Shown here one piece after another: positions 20,781 through 29,000 of a stretch of 31,774 nucleotides of DNA. Source of the stretch: a virus. Each line of letters begins with the position of its first letter. Positions within the stretch are counted from its first letter, which is position 1. The position numbers and the translations under genes were made by a program. A model generated the notes under the pieces. It was given only the letters and a program-made list of their open reading frames with translations. It had not been told where the DNA came from and searched no databases. Location of the stretch: IMG/VR virus record IMGVR_UViG_3300023223_000302, positions 1 to 31,774 of that record; one strand, given 5' to 3'.

Positions 20781-21481
20781 GGGGGTTGGGTGAAATCGAG
20801 GAAGTTGAAAAGAAACACCCTCCTTATGCGGGAGAATTAAATACTACGCAATTTATCACCTCAAAGGACGAGCAGAATAGCATCATATCTGTAACCTCAT
20901 TCGCCGACCGCCCAAACACCGGCAAGCAGCCTGTTGCTGACTGGGTACCTATTAATTGTGAGTTTGAATCTGATGAATTTGCTTATGATATGCAAGCGGA
21001 TTATTTTGAATGGTCATTAGAAGATCCTAACGCGATTAAATCGTGGAAACCAAACTTCGACGCCCTCCACGAACTCTACGAAAAGGAAACCGCCACGCCT
21101 GAAAAACAATGCGGCCCAGACGTTCACCCTAGCAATAAAAAGCCAGCATGTTACGCTCAGGCTGATGATAAACCGGTGTTTAAAATTGAAATGAAAATCG
21201 GTGGTGGCAAAAATGTTGATGAAATTTATGAGCCGGGTAAATTCGTATATCAAGGCTCTAAGTATTCAATATTCGCAACAGAAGATGGTCGGGAATACTC
21301 AAGAAGGAATTCAAAAATTAAGACCCGGGCAATCGATACCAGAAGCGACTACGTTAAGGCTGCTGCTGGTATAGCAAAAGCTATTCGTAATGCCAATATT
21401 TCCGGACAGACTTATGACGGTGCAGTTTGCGACGCGATCAAAGCCAATAAAATCCATGGTGTTAAATGGGTAGGTGAATAA
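20744..21481 (+). CDS. Hypothetical phage protein
   Basis: 245 residues. The N-terminal part (MAVGDVVYHHKLRGLGEIEE) looks like a small SH3-like or beta domain; the middle is acidic (DMQADYFEWSLEDPN); the C-terminal part has a helical IAKAIRNANISGQTYDGAVC. AAAGG lies 6 bases before the ATG. The stop overlaps the next start (TAATG). It precedes the packaging genes, but no family was recognised. Confidence 0.5.
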   Translation: MAVGDVVYHHKLRGLGEIEEVEKKHPPYAGELNTTQFITSKDEQNSIISVTSFADRPNTGKQPVADWVPINCEFESDEFAYDMQADYFEWSLEDPNAIKSWKPNFDALHELYEKETATPEKQCGPDVHPSNKKPACYAQADDKPVFKIEMKIGGGKNVDEIYEPGKFVYQGSKYSIFATEDGREYSRRNSKIKTRAIDTRSDYVKAAAGIAKAIRNANISGQTYDGAVCDAIKANKIHGVKWVGE

Positions 21482-21582
21482 TGCCAACTGAATGCTACTA
21501 ATACGCCGCTATATTCGGCGTAATCTGCTTTTTACTGGGAGCTATAGCGGTTCACGTTTTACACTATCTGAGGATTAAATGA
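21481..21582 (+). pseudogene. Membrane-peptide ORF broken by an in-frame TAA
   Basis: ATG 21481 overlaps the previous stop (TAATG). The frame reads MPTECY, then TAA at 21499-21501, then YAAIFGVICFLLGAIAVHVL and HYLRIK up to TGA at 21580-21582. The part after the stop is a clean single membrane helix with a basic end, as in the other tiny peptides here. It is either a recently broken gene, a read-through site, or chance; no start codon follows the stop in frame. Confidence 0.4.
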
Positions 21583-21589
21583 AATGTGA

Positions 21590-21595
21590 TATAAT
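21590..21595 (+). promoter_or_regulatory. Consensus -10 box before the terminase genes
   Basis: TATAAT, about 49 bases before the small terminase start. No good -35 box was seen 16-18 bases upstream, so an activator or phage factor may be needed, if it is a promoter at all. Confidence 0.4.
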
Positions 21596-21596
21596 T

Positions 21597-21629
21597 AATT
21601 ATTATCCGTTTGTGACGGTATTAATAATT
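21597..21629. repeat. Imperfect palindrome before the small terminase gene, candidate packaging site
   Basis: AATTATTA-T-CCGT (21597-21609) pairs with ACGG-TAT-TAATAATT (21615-21629) around TTGTG. The loop region carries CGTTTGTGACG, which recurs at 21639-21649. A candidate TerS-binding or cos/pac element. Confidence 0.45.
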
Positions 21630-21649
21630 GATGAGGTTCGTTTGTGACG
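21607..21649 (+). repeat. Two copies of an 11-base direct repeat
   Basis: CGTTTGTGACG occurs at 21607-21617 and 21639-21649, 32 bases apart. The second copy contains the GTG start of the small terminase gene, so binding there could also control its translation or transcription. Confidence 0.55.
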
Positions 21650-22102
21650 AAACTAACTGCAAAGCAAGAAAAGTTTGCTCAAAAAGTAGTTCTGAATGGT
21701 GGAGACAAAGTTAAAGCTAGGGCGGGTGCCGGGTATAGCATGAGGATGTCAAAGCCATCGCAATCCGTCGATGCTGACAATTTATACAATAACCCCAAAG
21801 TATCCCTAAGAATTGCTGAACTCCAAAAAGAAGCCGACAAGATAGCCAAGAAAGCATTTACAATAAGCGTAGAGCAACGTTTAACGTGGCTAAAAGACAT
21901 TACGGAGGCCGGACTAGGGACTTATCGTGATCAAGGCATGAATGAGCGCAGGGAGAACCTAAGCGCATCTACCGGGGCAATAAAAATAATGAATGAGATG
22001 CTTGGCGACAGCAACGATGAAGAAAAAGCATTACCACTAGAAATTAAATTTGAAGTTGCCCCGGCAATTAGCGACATAAAGATTACAAATGCCAAGACTT
22101 AG
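21644..22102 (+). CDS. terS: Terminase small subunit
   Basis: 152 residues from GTG 21644; GAGG stands 7 bases upstream. TAKQEKFAQKVVLNGGDKVK, then ARAGAGYS and LYNNPKVSLRIAEL, match the terminase_2 family, where the first part is a helix-turn-helix that binds the packaging site. The middle helices oligomerise and the C-terminus contacts the large subunit. The next gene overlaps by 14 bases and is that subunit. The length is normal. Confidence 0.82.
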   Translation: MTKLTAKQEKFAQKVVLNGGDKVKARAGAGYSMRMSKPSQSVDADNLYNNPKVSLRIAELQKEADKIAKKAFTISVEQRLTWLKDITEAGLGTYRDQGMNERRENLSASTGAIKIMNEMLGDSNDEEKALPLEIKFEVAPAISDIKITNAKT

Positions 22103-23333
22103 CGCCTCTCAAAATATATTCCTTAATGGGTTAAATACTAAATACCGGGCTTTTGTCGGGGGATTTGGTAGCGGTAAAACCTTTGTTGGCTGCCTTGACC
22201 TTCTATTATTTGCCAGCAAGCACCCGGGCACCGCGCAGGCATATTACGGGCCATCGTATGCAGCGATTAGAGATATTTTCTATCCAACGTTTGATGAGGC
22301 TGCGGAGATGCTGGGCTTTACTGTAGAAGTTCACCTTAGCAACAAGGAAGTGGACATTTACAGGGGGCGCATTTGGTATGGAAAAATCATTTGCCGATCG
22401 ATGGACAAGCCCGCCTCGATTATTGGGTACAAAGTTGCCCGGGCGTTGGTTGATGAAATTGATGTATTGGCACCTGAAAAAGCCAAGAACGCCTGGAATA
22501 AAATTGTTGCACGACTAAGGCTTAAAATTAATGGCGTTGTTAATGGTGTTGGTGTTACCACGACACCGGAAGGGTTTTCATTCGTGCACAGCCGGTTCGC
22601 TGATAACCCTAAGGCATCGTACAGTATGGTCCAAGCATCGACCTACGAGAACGCGGCGTATCTGCCCGACGATTACATAGACTCATTATTCGAAACGTAC
22701 CCCGAAGAATTGATTAGCGCTTATATTAAAGGACTGTTTGTCAACCTCACCAGCGGAACGGTATTTAAATCATATAACCGGGCATCGCATAGAACCGCCG
22801 AAACAATACAACCGAAAGACGCACTTAAAATCGGTATGGACTTCAATGTTACCAACATGAGCGCCGTAGTGTATGTGGTACGAGATAAGGCATGGCACGC
22901 GGTAGACGAACTGAAAGGAATCTATGATACGCCTGCAATGATACAAGTTATCAAAGAGCGATACCCCGATCATCACATTTCTATCTACCCGGATGCCAGC
23001 GGCAAGAGCCGAAAGACTGTTGACGCCTCGGTCAGCGACATTGCATTACTTGAATCCGAGCGCTTTGCGGTTTATGCTAATGCGAAGAATCCTTTTGTTA
23101 AAGACCGGGTATTGGCAACTAATGCCGCATTCGAGAAGGGCAGGCTATTTATTAATGATAAAATGTGCCCTGAATATGCGCGTTGCATGGAACAACTGGC
23201 GTACGATCGAAACGGCGTACCCGATAAAAATAGTAATTTAGATCATTTACCAGATGCAGGGACATATCCTATTGCGCTGGTGATGCCAGTCATTAAGCCA
23301 GCGGTTAAATTGGCCGTTCGTTTTTCTAGATAG
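22089..23333 (+). CDS. terL: Terminase large subunit
   Basis: 414 residues. The Walker A motif GGFGSGKT (24-31), Walker B ALVDE (119-123) and the coupling motif near GVTTTPEG (155-162) form the ATPase. The nuclease half has GMDFN (Asp251), a middle acidic site near YPDASGK (Asp302) and DHLPDAGTYPI near the end, as in RNase H-like terminases. It pumps DNA into the prohead and cuts concatemers. The protein is complete. Overlaps the small subunit gene; followed 10 bases later by the portal gene. Confidence 0.9.
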   Translation: MPRLSASQNIFLNGLNTKYRAFVGGFGSGKTFVGCLDLLLFASKHPGTAQAYYGPSYAAIRDIFYPTFDEAAEMLGFTVEVHLSNKEVDIYRGRIWYGKIICRSMDKPASIIGYKVARALVDEIDVLAPEKAKNAWNKIVARLRLKINGVVNGVGVTTTPEGFSFVHSRFADNPKASYSMVQASTYENAAYLPDDYIDSLFETYPEELISAYIKGLFVNLTSGTVFKSYNRASHRTAETIQPKDALKIGMDFNVTNMSAVVYVVRDKAWHAVDELKGIYDTPAMIQVIKERYPDHHISIYPDASGKSRKTVDASVSDIALLESERFAVYANAKNPFVKDRVLATNAAFEKGRLFINDKMCPEYARCMEQLAYDRNGVPDKNSNLDHLPDAGTYPIALVMPVIKPAVKLAVRFSR

Positions 23334-23343
23334 AGGTTAAAAA

Positions 23344-24813
23344 ATGCCAGTATCAGACCAACACAAGCTATATCGTAAAAACATCAGACGATGGGAGCTT
23401 GTACGCGATTGCGTTGAAGGCAGCGAGGCTATAAAGTCGCGCGGCGGCGATACCACCGATGACACTCATGATAAGAATCAGGCGCGAAGCCTTCGCGGTA
23501 CACGTTATCTGCCGCAACCAAACCCGGATGATTTTAGCAATGAAAATCGCATACGCTATGAGCAATACAAATTGCGAGCTAACTTCGTTAACTTCGTCGG
23601 CCATACCAAAGACGGGTTCTTGGGTATGGTGTACCGTAAGCCGCCAGAAGTTGAATTAAATTCGGCCATTGATTTTCTAAATGATAATGCTGACGGGCAA
23701 GGGTTATCGCTGTTACAAATGCTTCAAGGCGTTACTAGTGATGTGCTAGAAGTTGGCAGACACGGCCTATTAACAGATTTCCCACCGAGCGCAGGCGGCA
23801 CACAAGCGCAAACGTCAGGCTTGAAGGCTAAAATCGTGCAATACGATGCCGAAGCTATTATCAACTGGCGCACCACTATCTTAAGCTCGCACACAGTGTT
23901 GTCTCTGGTTGTATTAGCTGAAGAAATTGAAAAAATACTGGATGATGGATTCAGCGTTGAAACTGTGATGGGCTATCGCGTCCTGAAGCTCAAGGATGGG
24001 ATTTATATTCAGCAGTTATTCGACGAGGACGAAAGCATAATCTCATTTGAAGACAGCGACGGCGTACTACAGACAGATCTAGTGCCTAAAAAGTCAGACG
24101 GATCGACATGGGACGAAATCCCTTTCACATTCGTCGGAGCAATTGACAACTCCCCAACACCAGACAAAGCGCCGCTTTATGACATGTCCGAAATTAACGT
24201 CGCACATTATCGCAATTCAGCAGACTTTGAAGAGTCCAGTTTCATCGTAGGGCAGCCCACGCCGGTATTGGCCGGGTTAACTCAAGCTTGGGTTGATGAT
24301 GTCATGAAGGGCGGCGTCATGCTTGGCAGCCGGTCGGCTGTATTGCTTCCCGAAAATGGCAGCGCTACACTTTTGCAAGCTGACGATAATCAAATGCCAT
24401 CGAAAGGTATGGAGATCAAAGAGCAGCAGATGATCAAGACTGGCGCAAAAGTCATTACCGATTCCACTGGAGTTGAAACTGCTGAAGCGGCAAAGCTTCG
24501 ATTTGCTGGCCAAAACTCTAAGCTTGCATTGACAATTAATAACGTCGAGCGAGCTATGATGCAAAGTTTTGCATGGGTAGGGGAATTCATGCCAGGTGGC
24601 AAAGTCGGTGAAAACGAGTTATCAATTAATCGCCAGTTCTATGAAGCAACAGTGAGCCCGCAATTGATTGTTGCCAATATGCAATTACTTGATCGCGGCG
24701 TTATAGCTAAAAGTGATTTACGTAATATGCAGCGCAAAAATGGACAAATTGAAGCGGATAGGACCGATGAAGATATCGACGCGGAAGTCGGTAATATAGA
24801 TCCCCTGGCATGA
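23344..24813 (+). CDS. Portal protein (DUF4055 type)
   Basis: 489 residues. The start VSDQHKLYRKNIRRWELVRD, then EGSEAIKSRGG, RYLPQP and YKLRANFVNFVGHTKDGFLG, is the typical beginning of DUF4055 proteins, now taken as portals. Further conserved parts are VLEVGRHGLLTDFP, ISFEDSDGV and AHYRNSADFEES. A clear stem-and-clip-like helix set is expected at about 350-450. AGAGG stands 7 bases upstream of the ATG. The stop overlaps the minor head gene (ATGA). Confidence 0.85.
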   Translation: MPVSDQHKLYRKNIRRWELVRDCVEGSEAIKSRGGDTTDDTHDKNQARSLRGTRYLPQPNPDDFSNENRIRYEQYKLRANFVNFVGHTKDGFLGMVYRKPPEVELNSAIDFLNDNADGQGLSLLQMLQGVTSDVLEVGRHGLLTDFPPSAGGTQAQTSGLKAKIVQYDAEAIINWRTTILSSHTVLSLVVLAEEIEKILDDGFSVETVMGYRVLKLKDGIYIQQLFDEDESIISFEDSDGVLQTDLVPKKSDGSTWDEIPFTFVGAIDNSPTPDKAPLYDMSEINVAHYRNSADFEESSFIVGQPTPVLAGLTQAWVDDVMKGGVMLGSRSAVLLPENGSATLLQADDNQMPSKGMEIKEQQMIKTGAKVITDSTGVETAEAAKLRFAGQNSKLALTINNVERAMMQSFAWVGEFMPGGKVGENELSINRQFYEATVSPQLIVANMQLLDRGVIAKSDLRNMQRKNGQIEADRTDEDIDAEVGNIDPLA

Positions 24814-25847
24814 GCATTGAAGATACGCTAATCAGGCGACAAATATTTTTAATACGTTTTGCTGGTGGCAGAGCCGCCGAAGCTGAAGACATGTTGTTAG
24901 CCATTCTTGAAAGGGCGCAAGCGAGATTCCTGCGCGAACCCACAGAAATACAATCGGCGCGCCTGGCCAGGTTAATTACTGATATTAGCATTCTAACCGA
25001 TCAAGGTTTCAGCGAGCTAAACGAAAAGATTTTAGCTGATGCGATTGCGCTGGCTGAAGACGAGGCGGCATTTTCGGCCAAGGCGCTAGGCCAAAACGTA
25101 ACAGTCGAGGTTGCGGTGCCCGCCCTACAACAGATAGAGCAGGCTGTCATTCGCACCGGTATGGACGCGCCCATCGGGCCTAATACAATAACGATGCGAG
25201 AAGCGCTCAATCAGTTCGGTGCTAAAAAATCTATCGAGATACAACGTGCAATTAGTGATGGAATCCTAGAAGGCAAGACAACGACTCAAATCGCGAAGGA
25301 TATCGGCGCACTATCTAACCGTCAGCGCCACCAAGTAAACGCGCTAACCAGAACAGCGTTAAATCATTCGGGCAGCCAAGCCCGCAAGGCATTCAGCAAA
25401 GAAAATGCCGAAATATTAGAAGGTGAAGAATGGGTTGCCACCTTGGACAACAGAACCACGTTGATTTGCGGCGGCAGAGATGGCAGAATATTCCCCGTTG
25501 GCAATGGCCCGTTTCCTCCTGCCCATTGGAATTGCCGAAGTTTACGGGTGCCAGTGATCAAAGAAGAGTTCGGCATTGATGTTTCGACCACTAAGCGGCC
25601 CGAAAAAGGCGCAAAGGGGCCCGGCCAGGTAACCGGTGCAACAAAATTCGATGGTTGGTTACGCCGGCAGCCGGCGGACTTTCAAGATGAGTATTTCAGT
25701 CAGTTCCCTGACGGCCTAGAAAAAGCGGCATTATTTCGCCGGGGTAAGCTAGGAATACAGCAATTCAGGGATGAAACTGGGCGAAACTTTACATTAGAAC
25801 AATTGCGAGCGCTAGAACCTCTCGCATTTGAAAAGGCTAATATTTAG
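24810..25847 (+). CDS. Minor head protein (Mu F/SPP1 gp7-like)
   Basis: 345 residues. The helical N-terminal half contains the phage head morphogenesis region (RHQVNALTRTALNHSGSQAR). WVATLDNRTTLICGGRDGRI followed by PPAHWNCRSLRVP is the Mu F-like C-terminal signature (D-x-R-T-x-x-x-C-x-x-x-D-G, PPxHxNCRC). The usual second Cys of CRC is Ser here. The protein is attached to the portal and may enter the cell with DNA. Coupled to the portal gene by ATGA. Confidence 0.82.
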   Translation: MSIEDTLIRRQIFLIRFAGGRAAEAEDMLLAILERAQARFLREPTEIQSARLARLITDISILTDQGFSELNEKILADAIALAEDEAAFSAKALGQNVTVEVAVPALQQIEQAVIRTGMDAPIGPNTITMREALNQFGAKKSIEIQRAISDGILEGKTTTQIAKDIGALSNRQRHQVNALTRTALNHSGSQARKAFSKENAEILEGEEWVATLDNRTTLICGGRDGRIFPVGNGPFPPAHWNCRSLRVPVIKEEFGIDVSTTKRPEKGAKGPGQVTGATKFDGWLRRQPADFQDEYFSQFPDGLEKAALFRRGKLGIQQFRDETGRNFTLEQLRALEPLAFEKANI

Positions 25848-25849
25848 AT

Positions 25850-26152
25850 TTAATAATACATATTCTTATTTGTATACTCTTGCCAGTCTGGGTGAATCTC
25901 GACGCCGAACATTGTATCCATATGGATAATTAATTCATGCAAAGGTTTGAATATGCCATCCCTTGCCATTTGAATGCAAAAATCAGGGTCCGGACTTGAG
26001 AATTCGCGACATAGAAAGTGATATTTTCCGGATAGAAATTTCGCAATTTCGATTGCCTCATCTTTATTAACTCGATACACCAAGGTTGCAATACACTTCC
26101 CGGCCAGCTGCTTTTCTTTTCTGAACTGTAATATTTTTTGTTGAATTTCCAT
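25850..26152 (-). CDS. Hypothetical protein of the reversed cassette
   Basis: 100 residues, not recognised. It has a basic helical start (MEIQQKILQFRKEKQLAGKC), a region like VNKDEAIEIAKFLSGKYHFL and an aromatic end. It is the last gene of the minus-strand cassette and ends 2 bases from the minor head gene. The ATG overlaps the previous stop (TAATG). Confidence 0.52.
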   Translation of the reverse strand: MEIQQKILQFRKEKQLAGKCIATLVYRVNKDEAIEIAKFLSGKYHFLCREFSSPDPDFCIQMARDGIFKPLHELIIHMDTMFGVEIHPDWQEYTNKNMYY

Positions 26153-26331
26153 TACTCACCCCAGGTAATTGTCATAAAAAATGAGTTAAACCCCATATCT
26201 TCGGCTTTAAACCCGTAAGTTGGCCTAATACCATCATTCAGATCGCCTACTGAGCATCCCAAATGAACATCTTCATTGTCATCGATCGTTGTCAAAGAAA
26301 TATTTGTTAAAGATTCATATGTTATTTTCAT
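26152..26331 (-). CDS. Small acidic protein of the reversed cassette
   Basis: 59 residues: MKITYESLTNISLTTIDDNE, then DVHLGCSVGDLNDGIRPTYG and MTITWGE. AGG lies 6 bases before the ATG. Beta-rich and acidic, with no membrane segment. Coupled to the next gene by TAATG. No family was recognised. Confidence 0.5.
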   Translation of the reverse strand: MKITYESLTNISLTTIDDNEDVHLGCSVGDLNDGIRPTYGFKAEDMGFNSFFMTITWGE

Positions 26332-26355
26332 TATTTACCTACTATTTTAGATTTC

Positions 26356-26372
26356 ATCTTAAAACTTAAGAT
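26356..26372. repeat. Perfect palindrome inside the reversed cassette
   Basis: ATCTTAA-AAC-TTAAGAT, seven-base arms. It lies in the 44-base gap between two cassette genes. It could be an operator; no T run follows on either strand. Confidence 0.4.
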
Positions 26373-26375
26373 CAG

Positions 26376-26792
26376 TTAGAATTTAACGCTAGTGAAAACC
26401 CATTTTATTCTGGTTAGAAGTGACGCGCCAAATGTATTTTTTTGAAAGCGTTTAAAAGAATTAGCAACTCTTTCGGCCTCGTTATGCCACCGACGAGATT
26501 CTGTTTTTAAGGAGCTTATTTTCTCTTCCTGCGATTTAGCGGTTACAGGGTTTTCAATGCAATAAAGATATTCCCAAACATTTCTTTCGACGGCAATATA
26601 ATGTTCTACGCCGTGATCGACTACTTTTTGAATAGGTAATGTTTGCTCCTCAATAAAACCCACTACAAACTCATCACTATAGGCTATTCTGGTTGCTGGC
26701 CCTGTATCCTGTGTTCGGTATTGAATATGATCGCGTCCGTTGTCGATCATGATGTCTTCATCTTTTAATTTTATTAACTTGACTCTTTTCAT
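26376..26792 (-). CDS. Hypothetical protein of the reversed cassette
   Basis: 138 residues, not recognised. A beta-rich N-terminal half contains GRDHIQYRTQDTGPATRIAY; the C-terminal half is helical with a coiled-coil-like EEKISSLKTESRRWHNEAER and a hydrophobic end (TRIKWVFTSVKF). The ATG overlaps the stop of the HTH gene (ATGA), so both are one unit. Confidence 0.52.
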   Translation of the reverse strand: MKRVKLIKLKDEDIMIDNGRDHIQYRTQDTGPATRIAYSDEFVVGFIEEQTLPIQKVVDHGVEHYIAVERNVWEYLYCIENPVTAKSQEEKISSLKTESRRWHNEAERVANSFKRFQKNTFGASLLTRIKWVFTSVKF

Positions 26793-26947
26793 TGTTTATC
26801 CTTTAACCCATCAATTAGTTTGTTTAATTTCTCAGGATTCTTAACTATCCATCGTCGATAAGTTCTAAGGCTGATATTTAAAGCCTCTAAACCCTGAGTT
26901 AGCGTGTAACCTTTTACTAATAATTTAGCTGTTGTTTTTTGTTGCAT
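26789..26947 (-). CDS. Small helix-turn-helix protein leading the reversed cassette
   Basis: 52 residues from ATG 26947, which has a perfect AGGAGG upstream. LLVKGYTLTQGLEALNISLR followed by TYRRWI is a helix-turn-helix (about residues 10-34), with the recognition helix at SLRTYRRW. It lies first in the cassette, next to an inverted repeat at 26974-26991, so it may control the cassette. No larger domain is fused to it. Confidence 0.6.
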   Translation of the reverse strand: MQQKTTAKLLVKGYTLTQGLEALNISLRTYRRWIVKNPEKLNKLIDGLKDKQ

Positions 26948-26973
26948 GGCGCCTCCTTGGCTAAATATGGCAC

Positions 26974-26991
26974 TGATTGATGTCACAATCA
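26974..26991. promoter_or_regulatory. Inverted repeat, candidate operator for the reversed cassette
   Basis: TGATTG-6 bases-CAATCA, 27 bases before the HTH start. On the minus strand a weak TGTGAC...TATTTA promoter may overlap it. Confidence 0.4.
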
Positions 26992-27031
26992 AGGGTTTTT
27001 ATCATTACTTTTATTAATAAACAAAAAGGTT

Positions 27032-27037
27032 TATAAT
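27032..27037 (+). promoter_or_regulatory. Consensus -10 box restarting head-gene transcription
   Basis: TATAAT, 50 bases before the scaffold gene, just after the reversed cassette. The -35 region is weak (TTTTAT at 17 bases). Confidence 0.45.
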
Positions 27038-27043
27038 ATCTCA

Positions 27044-27058
27044 GCCATCGGTGATGGC
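27044..27058 (+). other. Hairpin in the leader before the scaffold gene
   Basis: GCCATC-GGT-GATGGC, a six-pair stem with a three-base loop and no T run. It probably lies in the 5' leader of the head transcript. Confidence 0.35.
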
Positions 27059-27087
27059 GTGATTAGTGATCAAAAAAAGGTGATAAA

Positions 27088-27798
27088 ATGTTAATAAATA
27101 AAGATTGGTTATTCCGCGTGTACCTTGATGAAGCAAGCGATGATGGCGATAAGGGTGGCGGCTCTGGTGGCGAAGGCGATAAGGGCGGTGACAAGACATT
27201 CAGCCAAAAAGATATGGATGGATTGCAGAGCCAAATCGACGCGATGAAAACCAAAAATGATCAATTGCTCGGCGAGGTAAAGACCAACAAGCAGCAGCGC
27301 CGGGAAGCAGACGATGCGACACGAATTGCAAAAGAAGAAAAGGCCCGTAAAGACGGTGATTTTGAGCAGCTATTTAACTCGAGTGAAGAAAAAAATAAAG
27401 CAACACAAACTGAGCTTGATAGTTTGCGTAGCGGCATCGCCACAGAGAAGCGTAATATGTCAGCTATCAAGATGGCAGGTGAGTTGGCAGAAGGCGCTAA
27501 TGCCGAGCTGCTGAGTGAATTTATAGCACCGCGCTTGAAATATACTGATGAAGGCGTTAAAGTTCTTGATAGTAACGGGCAGTTGACTGTGTCGACTCTC
27601 GAAGATTTAAAAACTGAGTTCCAAGGTAATAGCCGATATGCCTCGCTATTAAAAGGGAATCAAGCAGGCGGGGGCGGTGCCAACGGCGGCAAAGGTAGCG
27701 GTGCTACAGATAAGACATTGACCAGAACAGAATTTGATGCGTTAAACCCGTCTAAAAAGATGGAATTCGCAAAATCTGGCGGCAGTGTAATTGACTAA
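27088..27798 (+). CDS. Head scaffolding protein
   Basis: 236 residues. A Gly/Asp/Lys-rich start (about 15-36) leads to a charged coiled coil (about 38-125; KDMDGLQSQIDAMKTKNDQL) and a compact C-terminal part with the helix-rich ending TEFDALNPSKKMEFAKSGG. Layout and place right before the capsid gene are those of phage scaffolds. AAAGG lies 7 bases before the ATG. Scaffolds guide prohead assembly and leave it afterwards. Confidence 0.75.
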   Translation: MLINKDWLFRVYLDEASDDGDKGGGSGGEGDKGGDKTFSQKDMDGLQSQIDAMKTKNDQLLGEVKTNKQQRREADDATRIAKEEKARKDGDFEQLFNSSEEKNKATQTELDSLRSGIATEKRNMSAIKMAGELAEGANAELLSEFIAPRLKYTDEGVKVLDSNGQLTVSTLEDLKTEFQGNSRYASLLKGNQAGGGGANGGKGSGATDKTLTRTEFDALNPSKKMEFAKSGGSVID

Positions 27799-27820
27799 TA
27801 ATTATTTGGAGCATTAAAAA

Positions 27821-28960
27821 ATGGCTAATACCCTAACTAGTTTATCGCCTGACTTATACCAGGCTCTCGATGTCGTAAGCCGTGAGCTTGTCGGCCTCGT
27901 TCCCTCTGTAACATTGGATAGTGGCGTTGAACGCGCTGCCGTCGGCCAGACAGTACGTAGCTTTGTTACACCTCAATCTACCGCCACTGACACCACACCA
28001 AGTAATGTTGTGCCCGATGATGGCGATCAAAATGTCGATAATGAGCAAATCCAAATCACTAAATCGCGCGGCATCCGTGTTCGCTGGAATGGTGAAGAGC
28101 AGAAAGGCGTTAATAGCGGCCCAGGCTTTCAAAATATTTTACGTGATCAGTTTACGCAAGCAATGCGTACTCTAGCTAATGAAATGGAAACTGATTTAGC
28201 AAGCTTGTTCAATACGACTTCTCGCGCATTCGGTACAGCAGGCGTCACACCTTTTGCATCCGATCTGACAGATACCGCTAATATCCGTAAAATTCTAATG
28301 GATAATGGTGCGCCGGTCAGCGATATGCAATTGGTTATCGATACCACTGCTGGCGCTAAAATGCGTACGCTAACCCAGCTCACCAAGGCTAATGAAGCGG
28401 CAGACGCCTCATTACTGCGCCAGGGTGTATTGTTGGACGTACATGGCATGCAAATCCGCGAGTCAGCGCAAATTAACAGCGTCACTAAAGGCACAGGTAC
28501 TTCATACACCACCGATACGGCAGGGTACGCAGTTGGCGCTACCGTAATCACCTTAATCACTGGTTCTGGCACTGTCTTGGCTGGCGATGTTGTAACTTTT
28601 GCGGGTGATACGAATAAGTATATTGTTGCTGCTGGCATCGCCGCCCCTGGCGCTATTACACTGGCCGCTCCTGGCTTGCAAGTTGCTATCGCGGCATCTG
28701 CCACAGCAATGACCATCGGCGGCGACTTCGTTGCAAACATGGCCTTTAGTCGTTCAGCAATTGTATTGGCCACTCGCATGCCAGCCCGACCTGTCGTGGG
28801 TGACATGGCATCGGATGTCATGACTATCACCGATCCGCGTTCAGGCCTATCGTTTGAGGTGGCGCTCTACAAGCAGTATCGCCAGGTCTCCTACGAAATT
28901 AGTGCGGCGTGGGGCTTCAAGAACTTCAAGCCAGAACACACAGCGTTGCTGTTAGGCTAA
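27821..28960 (+). CDS. Major capsid protein (P22 coat-like)
   Basis: 379 residues. The start MANTLTSLSPDLYQALDVVS, then RELVGLVPSVTLDSGVERAA and GQTVRSFVTP, fits the P22 coat protein family. A beta-rich insertion (about 222-300: GYAVGATVITLITGSGTVLA, GDVVTFAGDTNKYIV) corresponds to the I-domain. The C-terminal part SFEVALYKQYRQVSYEISAA and WGFKNFKPEH is the conserved end. GGAG stands 9 bases before the ATG. Complete; slightly shorter than P22 gp5 (430 aa). Confidence 0.85.
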   Translation: MANTLTSLSPDLYQALDVVSRELVGLVPSVTLDSGVERAAVGQTVRSFVTPQSTATDTTPSNVVPDDGDQNVDNEQIQITKSRGIRVRWNGEEQKGVNSGPGFQNILRDQFTQAMRTLANEMETDLASLFNTTSRAFGTAGVTPFASDLTDTANIRKILMDNGAPVSDMQLVIDTTAGAKMRTLTQLTKANEAADASLLRQGVLLDVHGMQIRESAQINSVTKGTGTSYTTDTAGYAVGATVITLITGSGTVLAGDVVTFAGDTNKYIVAAGIAAPGAITLAAPGLQVAIAASATAMTIGGDFVANMAFSRSAIVLATRMPARPVVGDMASDVMTITDPRSGLSFEVALYKQYRQVSYEISAAWGFKNFKPEHTALLLG

Positions 28961-28966
28961 CCATTA

Positions 28967-28982
28967 GCGACAAGGATGTCGC
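28967..28982 (+). other. Short hairpin after the capsid gene
   Basis: GCGAC-6 bases-GTCGC without a T run. It may stabilise the capsid messenger or reduce downstream expression. Confidence 0.3.
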
Positions 28983-29000
28983 ACCAATTCAGAGGTGTCT

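Noticed and set aside
20700-21481. Programmed frameshift joining the 26 aa ORF to the 245 aa gene
   Set aside because: The frame of the larger gene has a TGA directly before its ATG and no slippery sequence is seen in the overlap, so separate starts are simpler.
28147-28830. Long minus-strand open frame (227 codons) opposite the major capsid gene
   Set aside because: It lies wholly antisense to a well-supported capsid gene, is low-complexity (Ala, Val, Ile, Ser) and has no proper ribosome site; it is a codon-bias shadow.
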